Shown piece after piece: positions 1 to 12,245 of a DNA stretch of 64,000 nt. Origin of the DNA: Nymphalis io. Its lineage: Eukaryota; Arthropoda; Insecta; Lepidoptera; Nymphalidae. The stretch spans positions 13,164,501 through 13,228,500 of the forward strand of contig NC_065900.1 in NCBI RefSeq assembly GCF_905147045.1, read 5' to 3'. The notes below the pieces were generated by a model. The model saw only the letters and a list, made by a program, of their open reading frames with translations, was not told the DNA's origin and made no database searches. The translations under genes and the position numbers were made by a program. Position 1 is the first letter of the stretch; every line of letters begins with the position of its first letter.

Positions 1-190
1 TCCTTACTGATATTATAAACGCGAAACTCTGTTTGTTTGTTTGTTCGTGACGTATTTACACTTTAACTACTCAACCGGATCATCATGAAATTTTGCATTG
101 GTACACTTTGCCAGAGGTACACAAAAGGACATACAGTACCCAACTCCTGCCCCTCTCCCGCGGGTGAAGGCGCGGCGAAAACTAGTTAAG
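1..190 (+). repeat. Dispersed repeat fragment, first type
   Basis: A TTTG-rich stretch is followed by a block with the wording ACTCAACC-GATCATCATGAAATTTT. A diverged second copy lies at 36090-36205 in the same orientation, and a weaker relative lies near 15715-15800. The wording matches a common lepidopteran interspersed element, which is my recollection and was not searched. No coding capacity is seen. Confidence 0.5.
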
Positions 191-254
191 AATAAACATC
201 AATTAAAAACATTATATATATTACTATACATAATATGCATTGTGTTACAAAAAT

Positions 255-556
255 GCCGAGATGGCCCAATGGTTCGAACGCGTGAATCTTAACCGATGAT
301 CGTGGGTTCAAGCCCGGGCAAGCACCACTGAATTTTCATGGGCTTAATTTGTGTTTATAATTCATCTCGTGGCTGACGGTGAAGGAAAACATCGTGAGGA
401 AACCTGCATGTGTCTAATTTCATTGAAATCCTGCCACATGTGTATTCTGCCAACCCGCATTGGAGCAGTGTGGTGGAATAAGCTCCAAACCTTCTCCTCA
501 AAAGGTAGAGGAGGCCTTAGCCCAGCAGTGGGACATGAACAGGCTGTTACTGTACT
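255..556 (+). mobile_element. tRNA-derived SINE, family A, near full length
   Basis: The copy begins with a tRNA-like head (GCCGAGATGGCC) and a pol III B-box-like GGTTCAAGCCC near 306-316. The body follows, and the end is the family tail reading CAGCAGTGGGACAT, then AGGCTGTTACTG. At least a dozen copies lie in this window on both strands. The family has no protein and must be mobilised by a LINE. Confidence 0.8.
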
Positions 557-1339
557 GTGACAATAATGCGCTTCTGTCACTCGTTACGTTAATAGTAACT
601 TCAATTATTTATCGGACAATCGGCTGTAAGCTCAAACCAAAATCAGATCATAACCAGGTATATTATGTATATAATAACGTACACCGTTATAATCAATTCA
701 ATCAAATATACAACATCGTAAATAATCAATTAAAGTGCCATCAATGTACTGTTGAACTTTTCTGTACTAACAAACAGGTAACTCACCGCAGAACAAGCCC
801 ATTTACATATGTGCCATTGCTTAATGGTTTAATGTTTCTTTTTATATATCTTCACTTTTAAATAAATAAATATATGTACGAGATCGACTTAATAATAGAA
901 AAAAATATTATGAGGCCACACAAGATTAGTCATGATGAAAAATTATAATATTAATTAGTTAGAAAAAAAAGCTGAAACGACACAAATTAAGATTACTATT
1001 ACACTAGTTTTCATGTAAAGTTAAATGATAAAATATAACGGCCACGGTGGAAAGTAACCGGTATATGTCGTCAAGAGGGTCATGTAACTATACAGCTGAT
1101 TTTCCATCGTAATCTATTAATAGCCGCTGTGCTCATGGTATGTTTGTCCTTGCGCATTATCCATAGCACACGTAGCATCACGTAGGATCACGTCATAAAT
1201 GACAGATGCAGCCCATTGCAAGTTTCCTAATTCTATCGTTTAAGCCGATCACAGACTAGGCAAGAATCCCAACGACTCAAATGTTTGAGCGATATAACAA
1301 AACTGATTATTGAAATATTTTCTCACATTTCTTTTTTTT

Positions 1340-1598
1340 GCCGAGATGGCCTAATAGTTAGAACGTGTGAATCATGGGTTCAAGCCCGGGCAAGCAACAG
1401 AATTGTCATGTGCTTAATTTGTGTTTATAATTCATCTCGTACTTGATGGTGAAGAAAACCGTCGTGAGGAAACCTGCATGTGTCTAATTTCACTGAAATT
1501 CTACTGATGTGTATTTCTACAAATCGCATTGGAGCAGCATGGTGGAATAAGCTCCAAATCTTCTCCTCCCAGCAGTGGGACATTCACAGGCTATTACT
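1340..1598 (+). mobile_element. tRNA-derived SINE, family A, with target-site duplication
   Basis: The head is GCCGAGATGGCC and the tail CAGGCTATTACT. Matching T-rich direct repeats (ATTTCTTTTTT) flank the copy near 1327-1338 and 1599-1610, as expected for a LINE-type target-site duplication. The copy is slightly shortened in the middle compared with the one at 255-556. Confidence 0.8.
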
Positions 1599-3167
1599 AT
1601 TTCTTTTTTTATTTATATTTATAAAATGAAGACAGCCAAGCTAATAAATAGTCTAAGATTATAGTATCACATCTACACATATTCATTGAAATAAATCTAA
1701 CTATGCCTTACACTTGCAATACTTATTATAGGATCTCAGATGTTATTTTTCCCATACTGACTTACTCACTCTTATATAAAACACTGTTATTTCATGTGAA
1801 CATTAGATCTGTCAGAATTATATAAGTTACACTAATTGATACTTTGATTCACAGCAGATCTTACTTCTAAATAAGTAGTCAAAATATACTTTTTTATAAG
1901 TATGCAATAGCATAAGAATGAGTCCTTTGTAATCATCATGATACAAGAGTAAATTGAATGTAAATCACCAGATCAGAACGCTGATTCTACCGACAATAAC
2001 TGTCGAGAAACTTAGTATTTACTTATTTTTCCAAATGAGATGATGTAGTCAGTTACATCGCCAAGTTATTAAATGTAACTTTACACAACTTATTGTTTCG
2101 AGGCCGAGTTGTAGATGACTTTAACAAACGAGTGAAATTGTCTTACTTTTGTTATCGGCCTAACTTAAGACACAGATGGATAATAGTTAACAAAGCGCTG
2201 TAATGAATACTTAACGAAGCTGGAGACTGTTTCCACATCACTTTACTATCTTATAAATATCCCAAGCTAAACTCGCAGTTAGCATGCGTGAAACGTACTC
2301 ACTATTTTTGGTCAATCGTAGTTTCGAGGTTTACTTTTAAAATATTTATGTTAAAGAGAAAAAAACCAAGTTTGTTTCATTTACAAATTTAACTAGAGAC
2401 ATATATAATAAATAGATCAATAAAAATGTTACTTTGTATATAAATATATATAATATTAAGTAAATAAATATAACTTCTCAAAAAATCTTAGATTTATTAG
2501 TAATATTGTGCAAGCTCGTGTGACTACATACCAACCATCATGGTTATATTAAAGCAAAACATAATAATGTATTACATGCCGGAGCGTCATTACGTTTTCA
2601 ATATGTATTAACGAACAGCTTATATATTGTTACAGTACCAATGTAATAATACAAGGCAAAACTACTATCATTATTCATTATCATTAGATTTTTCATTATA
2701 AGTAAAGGAATACAAATTATAAATTATATTCTAAGTAAACAAGTGACTTGAAAAACAGCTAATGTATTAAACTATAAAAAAACAATAGGATTTTTTTATT
2801 AAAATATATTACTTTAATGTGTGGTTTTACTAAAGTAAAAACATTTTTATTGCAGAAAAAGGTTAAATATAATTTTCCCTAAATCTATAAATTATACTTA
2901 AAATAAAATATATATCGGACCCGGATGTACCTCTTGACAGACATTAAGTAAATTGGTCTAGTTGTGTCTCACTCATCGGTGATTGTTCATAAAAAACGAA
3001 GCATATGCGTCCAACTTATAACTTAAACTCCTTTTTTAAGTCTGTTAACGGCTACTTGTCGTACCGATACGATAGCTATATTTTTATTATATTCTAAGTG
3101 ATGTCTTAGAATGTCTACTAGAAATATAAGTTATAGTTATATTTTGATTTTCAGGTAGGATAACATA

Positions 3168-3476
3168 CAGTACAGTACAGTAACAGCCTGTTAATATCCC
3201 ACTGATGGGTTAAGGACTCCTCTCCCTTTTTGAGGAGAAGGTTTGGAGCTTATTCTACTACGCTCCAATGCGGGTTGGTAAAATACACATGTGGCATAAT
3301 TTGACACACACACACATGCAGGTTTCCTCACGATGTTTTCCTTCACCGTCAAGCACGAGATGAATTATAATCACAAATTAAGCATATGAAAATTCAGTGG
3401 TGCTTGCCCGGGTTTGAACATACGATCGTCGGTTAAGATTCACACGTTCTAACCACTATGTCATCTCAGCTCGGCG
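3168..3476 (-). mobile_element. tRNA-derived SINE, family A, with 10-bp target-site duplication
   Basis: This is a full-length copy read on the minus strand. Its tail is at the left and its tRNA-like head at the right. The direct repeat GGATAACATA occurs at 3158-3167 and again at 3477-3486, exactly at the two borders, which fixes the insertion. A CAGTA run sits at the tail end. Confidence 0.85.
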
Positions 3477-4090
3477 GGATAACATATATCAATTTAATTG
3501 TCTTTCATTACCATAACATTTGTAGCTTAATTGGTGGAAAAGAATAACTACGGCGTTTTTACCGGTTCTTCTCGGTAGCATCTACATTTCGAACCGGTGC
3601 TACCTTTACATTTAAAATAATCCTGTAAAATGACTATTCGAAAGTACTTGAATAAATTATATTCAGATTATTGAAACATGTTTAATGTACCAATCGTCTA
3701 AATGCGAAGTTGCACTTGAACTGCCCGGAGAGCATTACGCACGTTGTGTGTGCGATCAGCTCGTTATGTGATTTTTGTTTAAATATCACGACACATGTGT
3801 TGCTGTCCGTTTGTACATTAGCAACTTTCGTTTGAGTAATCTAAAGTGTTCTGTCGATGCAATCAAATCATTTCTGAAAGATGTGAAAGATTAGATGTAA
3901 TTGTTTATCTTAGTACGATGACATTTTGTCTTATTTGATCAACTTATGCAATTGTTATGTAAAACAAAAGCGAGAATTAAAACGCTGTCTTCTTCCTCTA
4001 TACGTGTAGGTATTGTTATTGAACAAATTAAAATGACATTAAAATGTCATTCGGTTCAATCATTAATATTTCTTTTTATTATTTAAAAAA

Positions 4091-4305
4091 TATAGCAGAA
4101 TGGCAAATGGGATTCCTGATGGTGATTGGCCACCGCGGCCAATAGATATTGGCATTGTTAGCAACCTTATATCGCTAATGCGCCGCCAACGGGAGGACTA
4201 AGATATTATGCCCCTTGTACCAGTAATTTCATTAGTAGGTCATGGAATGAGCTTGTGGTTGACCCGAACTACCCAGACAGGCTTGCACAAAGCCCGTCCG
4301 GCATG
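4091..4305 (-). mobile_element. Family B retroposon, degenerate copy
   Basis: This is a diverged minus-strand copy of the second abundant family. That family, read forward, begins near GGTGGTAGGGCTTTGTGCAA and ends in TATTCTATA plus A residues. The phrases for ACCCAGACAGGCTTGCACAAAGCCC and the internal CATTGGCATTG block are recognisable. Confidence 0.65.
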
Positions 4306-5190
4306 GTCCGCCAAGAGAAGCGTCGCTTGATCCATCAACGCATTTATAATGTCAGAATGTCATCGAAATAAACTATAGCCAACAACGGCTGCCTGCAGCA
4401 CCTATGATAGTAAAAGGAGTCCATGATGTTAAATAATCGTAATAGATTTTATTATCATATTTAAACTATAATTAAACACAGCTTGCACCTTCTAAAACAC
4501 CATCCGCGGTGGTTATTTCACGAACTATTATTATCTTTGTATGTAATTGTATAATTTAGAGGATCTGTATCGGCTTGATTAAATGAATTCGATTAAGAAC
4601 ATAATGCAATTGTGTTCGCGTGTAATCTATTCTATAAATAACTATCTATAATAACATCAAATATCGTAACGATGATAAAGTGTGGTCGAGACCAGGGACT
4701 AGTTAAGCGTCGGCAATTACCCGATCGTATCGCGTTCATCTTTGCTTAATACCAATCATTTGAACATTACCAAAACTGCACAAAACCGCACAATGTTGAT
4801 TTTTATCAACCTACTTATAACTATTTAAATATTAAAGTCATTAACGTGTGTTGTCGTATTAATTAGTTGTACACAAACACACATATTGGAGATACCATTT
4901 TATAAGCGTAGATGAAGCTTTGCAACGTAATAACTTATAACCGATACAACCAATATGTTTTTTTTACAAACAAAAAATAAACATAAATCTCTATATTACA
5001 TAAACCTGTCCCTTAAATAAAAGTAGGCCTTAACAAAGCCTAAATGGCCTAATAAATATAACAAAAAGTTTTATTACGCATGTCGTGGATATAAAACAAA
5101 AAGTAATTGATGCAACCGTGTTTTTCAACTGATCTCTTTAGCGCAGGAGATAAATATATGTTAGACAAAGAAATACTACAAACACTAGAA

Positions 5191-5433
5191 GTTGAGATGA
5201 TTCAGCGGCGAGAACACTCTAGAATCATCAACACACCCTAGAATCTTAACGGAAGATTGCTGGTTCAAACTCGGGCCAACACTGAGTTTAACAAATGCTT
5301 AATTCGACTTCAAATGAATCTGGTGCTTGGCGATAAGGGGAGACATTTTAAGCAACCTTGTATGAGTAGGAACCTTCTCTTCAAGAGTATAGGATTAGTT
5401 TGTTAGCATTTGGGAATTTGCAGGTTGTTACTA
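5191..5433 (+). mobile_element. SINE family A, old degenerate copy
   Basis: A weak tRNA-like head (GTTGAGATGATTCAGCGG) is followed by GAATCTTAACGGAAGAT, a B-box-like GGTTCAAACTC, and a decayed tail ending in GCAGGTTGTTACT. Several internal blocks are missing, so this is an old insertion. Confidence 0.55.
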
Positions 5434-6805
5434 TTAAAAATATGGTAAATGAACGTTGTAATAATGCCCCTAAAACTGTCAGGTCATAATAAACAAACAG
5501 TGTGCGTTAGCCGTTAACGACGTGTCATCGGAACGACGGTCGTTTACCCGCCATCAGTGCCGGCGATTATGACGCGTCACGAATGCCGCTATACGAGATC
5601 TGTTTTATGGCATTCTATCGATTTTAAGGTAATTCAGGATAATGTTGTGAAACATTAGATATAGTGTGATGTAAATGAAATAAATCTATATGTTTGTATC
5701 TTAAATGACCTAAAACGATAAATCCTTTTCAAGATAAGCCTCCATAGCTAAGACAATTGTAGCAAATAACTGGTGAATTGATTATCTAAATATCATTTTT
5801 TTTGTTCCTTAATGAATGTCGTTGTATGAAATGTGAGTTAGCAAACAATATTTATATGAGACCTAACAGTTTCATACAGCAATATAAAAATTAAAAAAAA
5901 AGAAAATGATATCATTTTATGCAATTGTTTTTTTTTTAATTTTAATATTCAAAGTTAATATTTATTGCTGATACTTATATGCACATTTTAAAATTTGCTT
6001 AAAACAGCATAAAACTTCTGTTCATCTTTATATCAACTTCACCAGCGTCAAGACGTTAAGACGGAGCCGCGCTGTTGATAACGTATAATATACCACTAAA
6101 GTCATACGCGCTAAATTGTACTCTTAAGCACTATCGTCCCATCTAAGAAACAAACAAGTTTTTGTTCGAATCCTGAACGACTCCCCTAAGACTCCTTTTG
6201 TCTGAACTCAAGAATATATCGAGACTACAAATAGTTGGTGTTATTTAGGGCGCAGAATGCAATAGAAGCTGGATCCTCACTGCAAATGGTGGCACAGGCA
6301 GGATTCCTTACCAGGTTTTCCGCCTGCAAGGATAGAAATGGTTCTCGTAACAGTATCTCAACAAAACTACGATCCTATCGTTAACTTTAGTAAATTTACT
6401 AGAACTAAAGCATTACTGAGGTTTAAAAAACATGAAATAACATGTGTTACGCCTCTTATAATAAATCATTGCGCTTTTTAAACTAAAAATTAAGATACCA
6501 ACCATACGTATACATACGTATAGGTGTACATACCTTCTCAATGTTTCTTACCAACACTGGACAACGTATGACTACATTTTGTAATTAGAATATTTTTTTT
6601 ATAAATAAAAATTAACTATTTAACAATTGAATGTTCCATGTTCATCTGTAACTCTTGATTAGGATAAAAAACAAAAAACTCTATCGTCTTAAGCTAAAGA
6701 CAGAACAGGTATTATACAAGAACAATCTGCATGATATGATTTGAAAGTATTAAAGATAAATTACATAATCGACCCGTCAACCGCGAGGTCTACATTTCTT
6801 TGTGT

Positions 6806-6905
6806 AAGAGGGGGCAAACGAGCAGGAGCCTCACCTGATAGAAAGTGACTACCACCGCCCATGGACATCTGCAATACCTCTGAGGGCTTTCAGGTGCGTT
6901 GCTGA
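6806..6905. repeat. Lepidopteran interspersed repeat fragment
   Basis: The stretch reads GGGGGCAAACGAGCAGGAG, CTCACCTGATAGAAAGTG, then CCGCCCATGGACA. I recognise this wording as a dispersed lepidopteran repeat, but cannot assign a class with certainty. It is the only clear copy in the window. Confidence 0.45.
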
Positions 6906-8970
6906 CTTTCAAGGAATGAGTACGGTCTTTTCTTGAAGGTTTCTATGTCATATCGGTTTGGAAGAGTTTACATAGTCGTGTGCCTTATTCCCGTCTATAC
7001 AGCAAATTATTGTAAGTATGAATGTACAAAACGCTATGACCGGTTCAGAAGAATCCGAAGCTGACATTATCTTGACATCACGATCTTTGTCTCGTGTCAA
7101 GTAAAATAGATTTTAAGCATTTACAAACATCTGTTTCAAACCAAACGTGACACGTAGAAATAATACAAGTAAACGAATACCTAAAACAGCAGTAACCTAG
7201 CAATGGGTTCGAAGAGTAAGTCTCGTTTGTAGTTTCTTCAGTTGCATGTCCAGGTGATTGGTGTGTGACTCTTACTAATGTGACACGTGTGTGACACGTT
7301 ACTAATGCTACCTTAATTGATTGATAACACTTGAGGATTCAATGTTACTTGAAAAATCTATTTATATAATATTATTTTAAATATATATTTGTATAATTAT
7401 GTTTTAAGGCAATTATTTGATTTAAGAAGTCAAACATAACATCCGATTTCAAAAATAAAATTATTTTTCTATTTTCCTTAAATTATATTTTTATGGTTTT
7501 CCGTGTAGGATCCTCACGGATTAAAGTCATATCGCTATAATGAGTGACATCTATTTTAATGCGAACGATTCTTCGCTTGAAATCTCTCGACCTTGGTGGG
7601 AAGGAACTAGGTCAATGCCAAAACGTTAAACCTTGAGATTTTACCTTAAAATCACGGTGATAGAATACACCTACACTTACCATTAAAACGTTAGTTATTA
7701 TTGTATATTCAGCATGCATACTATTCGTAGTATTTTAATGGCAAACCAAGAAAGTCATTTGATCTTCGTACAAACTTTCACTTAAAAATACTGCAAGAAA
7801 CATTATGTACGACTTAATACGAGTATGTACGATGAGAAAAAACCCGAACGTCCACGTTCGATTACGCTAAAGCCATTATCCACATTTTTTGCCGAACACG
7901 ATGCGTACTGTAAAAATTTTGACTTGAGGAAAATAAATCTTAGACTTTTTGTGCTGATCTTTGCTATATATGTAACTTAGACCTTACATAATGAACTCAA
8001 CATAAAGCTGTATCAATCAACAATTTGACACAGCAATCATCAAATTTCCATCGTGACCTATCACTTTATCTCATCTACATGACATAAGAGTGATATTACG
8101 AGAACACGAATTTTATTACTTCACAAAAGATTTGAGACAATAATTGGCTACAAAAGTACTTTCTACGGAAGTTGAGTCCTCTACTACAGTCCTGTTACTG
8201 CCGACTTACTATCTGCGATGGTGATTATATAAACAAGAAATATTACCTACTAAATCTTCACTTGATAAAATCATACCATTCGTGTTTATTTCTATTATTA
8301 TTCTTATTGAAAAAAAAACGAAGAATACATAGACCTTAAACAACTTAGACCCTTTAAAATTAATTATCATTAAAATATATTCTTGGAGATAAGTATATGG
8401 AATATTGCATTCTCGCATGAACATATCAGAATTTCTTCCTGGGTACACGAGTGTCTTCGTTATGTACAGACACGACTCCACATATTGCCATTTAAAAAAA
8501 TTCTAAAAATGTCGCTGAAAACGAAATAATAATTGCTTAATTTAATTGAACACGTGACCTTTGTAAATCAAAAATACATTCCACCGACTCGATGTCTTAT
8601 TGTATTTTTTCCTCATATAAAATAAACACACGAAGCCACGACCGCACTCACCCACAGACGAAACATTACATAAAACATAATGTGAATTTAAAAAATACTT
8701 TTACGAACTGATGGCGTTTAATTGAATTTGAATAAACATTACATTAATATGTTTTATAACTAGATATTACAATTATACTTTCGTTTTACAAAAATATGAG
8801 TTTAAAGTCATTATATTGCAAAATAAATCATAACCATTAGAGTTTGAAGTGTGGATGTTGCGCGAGAATGTTATCGTACAACTACGTCAATCATTATCCC
8901 GAGATTTCGTTTTAAAAAAGTCACGCACCTGTTATACAACTTTATCGAATGCAAGTGATTATATCATCCT

Positions 8971-9100
8971 AGCCGAAGTTTGGCCACGACGGCCAATCTC
9001 AAGGAATAGCAAACTGCGCTAAATATATTACACTCCACAAACCTATATGCGAAATCATAAATTAAAGGTATACCTCACCCTCACATTTCGTCGGAATTTC
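8971..9100. repeat. Fragment related to family D repeat
   Basis: The phrase GGCCACGACGGCCAATCTCA and the following block with AAACTGCGC match the left part of the repeat at 48515-48795. A weaker relative lies near 59270-59400. No coding capacity is seen. Confidence 0.5.
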
Positions 9101-9812
9101 CGATCCGTCATAACCAAGGAGAAATAAGGCGCAAGCAAAAACTTTATTATTTCATGCTTTCCCATTTAAGGCAAATACCACACCGCCACCGCACTAACTC
9201 CTGAAAGCTACTGAGATTCATTGACAGAAAACAACCAACAACCATTATTGGCCCGATGTGATATGAACCCAGCATCTTCGAAAAATATAAGCCATATATG
9301 TTGGCCATTACACCAACGAGGTAGTCACGCCTACAAAAACACATTATAATCATTATTGATTATAGCCTAATACGATTCGCCTTTCCCCTCTTAAACTCCT
9401 CTCTTCACGAACCACTGGTGCTAGTTGAAACAAAACTTTCAAAACGCCAGCGGGTCCTTTTACTTTTTATTTATTTATAATTATATTTCCTATTTGATCA
9501 ATAAATATATAAATAAGAGAATGTCATCAAAAATTGCGCCATAGATGTATTTGTTGTTGCACTATCTTCCCCAAGCTGCTTACTGAAGATCATTTTGTTG
9601 ATAAATAAACCCTAAGAACGCAATACTACTACTGGCTGGCTACTTATAGTTACTGCACATTGTAATTCTGTATAAAGACAATTTAAGTCTACACAGTAAC
9701 GTTTCTACTAATAACTGTTGTTAAGCGGGTAGTATAGTAGCACACCGACAAGTCCTTTTCAGTCATCAGTAATTTCACATTCGACGGAAAAGAATATTAT
9801 AATTATAAAATA

Positions 9813-10420
9813 TAGCCGAGACGGCCTAGTGGTTAGAAGGCGTGAATCTTAACCGATGATCGTGAGTTCAAATCCAGGCAAGCACCACTGAATTTTCATG
9901 TGCTTAAAATTTGTTTTTATAATTCACCTCATTTACTGGTGGTAGAGCTTTGTGCAAGCTCGTCTGGGTAGGTACCACCCACTCATCAGATATTCTACCG
10001 CAAAACAGCAGTACTTGTTATTGTTGTGTTGCGGTTTGAAGGGTGAGTAAGCCAGTGTAATTACAGGCACAAGGGACATAAAATCTTAGTTCCCAAGGTT
10101 GGTGGCGCATTGGCTGTATAAGCGATGGCTGACATTTCTTACAATGCCAATGTCTAAGGGCGTTTTTTGACCACTTCCCATCAGGTGGCCCATATGCTCG
10201 TCCGCCTTCCTATTCTATAAAAAAAAAAACCTCGTGATTGACGGTCAAAGAAAATATCGCGAGGAAACCTGCATGTGTCTGATTTCATTGAAATTCTGCC
10301 ACATGTGTATTCCACCAACCCGCATTGGAGCAGCGTGATGGAATAAGCTTTATACATTCTCCTCAAAAAGGGAAAGGAGGCCTTAGCCCAGCAATGGGGC
10401 ATTCACATTCTGTTACTGAA
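9813..10420 (+). mobile_element. SINE family A interrupted by a family B insertion
   Basis: The family A head (GCCGAGACGGCCTAGTGG) starts near 9815 and runs to about 9930. The rest of the same element resumes near 10231 (CTCGTGATTGACGG) and ends near 10418. Outer direct repeats TATAAAATA at 9804-9812 and 10421-10429 show a single insertion that was later split. The interruption is the family B copy at 9933-10228. Confidence 0.85.
9933..10228 (+). mobile_element. Family B retroposon nested inside a family A SINE
   Basis: The copy begins TTACTGGTGGTAGAGCTT and ends TATTCTAT plus a run of A. Near-matching ACCTCAT (9926) and ACCTCGT (10229) flank it as a probable target-site duplication. It is therefore younger than the family A copy it splits. 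The A-tail points to LINE-type mobilisation, and no B-box is obvious. Confidence 0.8.
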
Positions 10421-11047
10421 TATAAAATAGACTTGTAAATAGTATTATATAAATAACACTCTCGCATAATATACGATAAGGTTAGTCCTTTTATGAGTAA
10501 ACTAAGGTAGAGGACTAAATCTCTTTTAGTTATTAAATACATAAACTACACATATATACTTGTAAATGTTGCTTAGCTGCTTTTTAGTTAAACACTGATT
10601 TCTCCCTTCCTGTATTATTGAACACTCGAAAGAAGAAAACATAGCATCGTTTAACTAATCACCAAGTTGTTGTATACTAAATGGATATGTTGTCTGATTG
10701 TTATATTCAATAATTAAAATTCTTATTAAATAAGTATAAACAAAGATTGAATTAATAATGTACAGAATAAAATACAATCCAAAAATTTTGCTGTAATGTT
10801 TGTTTTCAAAGCAGATAAATGTCAAAGAAACCAGGTCAAGTGTCTTTCAAGAAGTGTTTCAAACGATACCTGACTTGATGAAGTGTATGAAAAAATATCA
10901 CATGAAATGTGACATGTTCGAAAGGTTTTCTTTATTATGGAACAACTTATGCCATAGATGATGACGTCATACGACACCAAAGATACTTTAAAGGCTAAAT
11001 CAAATTAGTAAGTTTTGCGTAAAACCAAACTTACCTCTTTAGGATCT

Positions 11048-11260
11048 TTCGGTGGTAGGGCTTTATGCAGGCCAGTCTGAAGGGACACCCTCCATGCACT
11101 ATTTATTCTACCAGCGAAGAACTATAATTTGTATTGCTGTATGTTAGTTCACATGGTAAGTGAACCACTGTAATTACAGCTTCATAAACCATAACATGTT
11201 AGACCCTGTTTGCGGCGCATTGATAGTTTAAAATATGCTTTATATCTTACAGGGTCTGTC
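11048..11260 (+). mobile_element. Family B retroposon, degenerate copy
   Basis: GGTGGTAGGGCTTTATGCAGG opens the copy. Diverged versions of the ATTCTACC, TTGTATTGCTG and CTGTAATTACAG blocks follow. The 3' half is decayed and the A-tail is lost. Confidence 0.6.
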
Positions 11261-11317
11261 GTGTAAAGAAAGGAAAATAATTATATTAATAACCAATTAA
11301 TTAAATTGATATTCATA

Positions 11318-11446
11318 TTCGGCCTTATTTATAAACGTCGTTTAGCAGGTGAGATGTCTTCTTCTTGAAATGAAATGATGAATGAAAGAAAGGGAGAAAT
11401 CAATGTTTAACTAATCAGACGCTAAGCATTCCTAAGTAGGGCTGAT
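11318..11446. mobile_element. MITE-like element with degenerate terminal inverted repeats
   Basis: The left end reads CGGCCTTATTTATAAACG, then TCGTTTAGC. The right end (GCTAAGCATTCCTAAGTAGG) is a decayed inverted copy of it. An internal CTTCTTCTTG block is shared with the element at 58111-58260, where it lies in the opposite orientation. No transposase is present. Confidence 0.55.
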
Positions 11447-11460
11447 AATCCTAACTAATT

Positions 11461-11548
11461 ACTGGTGGTAGAGATTTGTGCAAGCTCGTCTGGGTAGGTA
11501 CCACCCACACATCAGATATTCTACCACAAAATAGCAGTACTTGGTATT
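11461..11548 (+). mobile_element. Family B retroposon, 5' part only
   Basis: TTACTGGTGGTAGAGATT through AGCAGTACTTGGTATTG is the first 85 or so bases of family B in forward orientation. It stops at a TTA-rich run and is followed at once by an inverted, nearly complete copy (11566-11812). Confidence 0.75.
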
Positions 11549-11565
11549 GTATTGTTATTATTATT

Positions 11566-11812
11566 ATTTTTATAGAATACACCACATGGGTAAATGGTCA
11601 TCAACGCCCATAGACATTGGCATTGTGAGTAATGTTTACGGTCGCTTACCTTGGGAACTAAGATGTTCTGTCCCTTGTTACTGTAATTATACTAGCTCAC
11701 TCACCCTTCAAACCGGAACACAATACTAATTATTGCTATTTGGGGGTTGAATATATGATGCGTGGTTAGTATTTAACCAGACGGACTTACACAAAGCCTT
11801 ACCACCAAGTCA
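11566..11812 (-). mobile_element. Family B retroposon, near-complete minus copy
   Basis: Starting from the tail side (TTTTTATAGAATA), the copy runs to GCCTTACCACCA, the reverse of the family head. It carries an expected GTTCCGGTTTGAAGGGTGAG block in reverse. It faces the forward fragment at 11461-11548. Confidence 0.75.
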
Positions 11813-12181
11813 AATTGTATTATTTGTTACTATTAATGAGCTTAATTTACATTTTTAATTAAGGTTAATTAACTAACTTAATGCTAATCGTTAGAGCTAC
11901 GTGTCGACTGTCGACAATGTCCAATTGTATAAAAACGACAAAACTAATAAATTATTTTATTACCTTATATTATGTTATTAAGTTAAGAAAAATTACAAAA
12001 TCCTAAAAAACGAATCGTCTAACTTTTATTAATATAGTAAGTTTTGACATATAGCTGTGTTGAGTTACTTATATTTAATGCCCAAATATGTAATTACTTA
12101 TTAAGTTTAATGTAATTTTTATAAATAATAATCGAACAAAGTGATTTTAATGGATTGTAATAATTAAAGTTTGTCCGAACT

Positions 12182-12245
12182 GGATGCGGAAGGCGACCGA
12201 GGGCTTTGACGAACCTTGTAAGAGACCTATGTCCAGTGGTTCATT
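12182..12245 (+). mobile_element. LINE 3' end fragment (RTE-like tail)
   Basis: The wording TGGATGCGGAAGGCGACC, then CCTATGTCCAGTGGTTC, resembles the extreme C-terminal coding and 3' end of lepidopteran endonuclease/reverse-transcriptase LINEs. I recall that end as coding a WMR...EAYVQQW-like peptide. It is 5'-truncated, as is typical of LINE insertions. Confidence 0.55.

Noticed and set aside
460..861. A 133-codon plus frame
   Set aside because: The first part lies in a family A SINE and the rest in AT-rich DNA; composition and context are not those of a gene.
10962..10969. A second TGACGTCA (CRE) in the intergenic region
   Set aside because: No gene start is nearby and no other promoter elements accompany it; probably chance.
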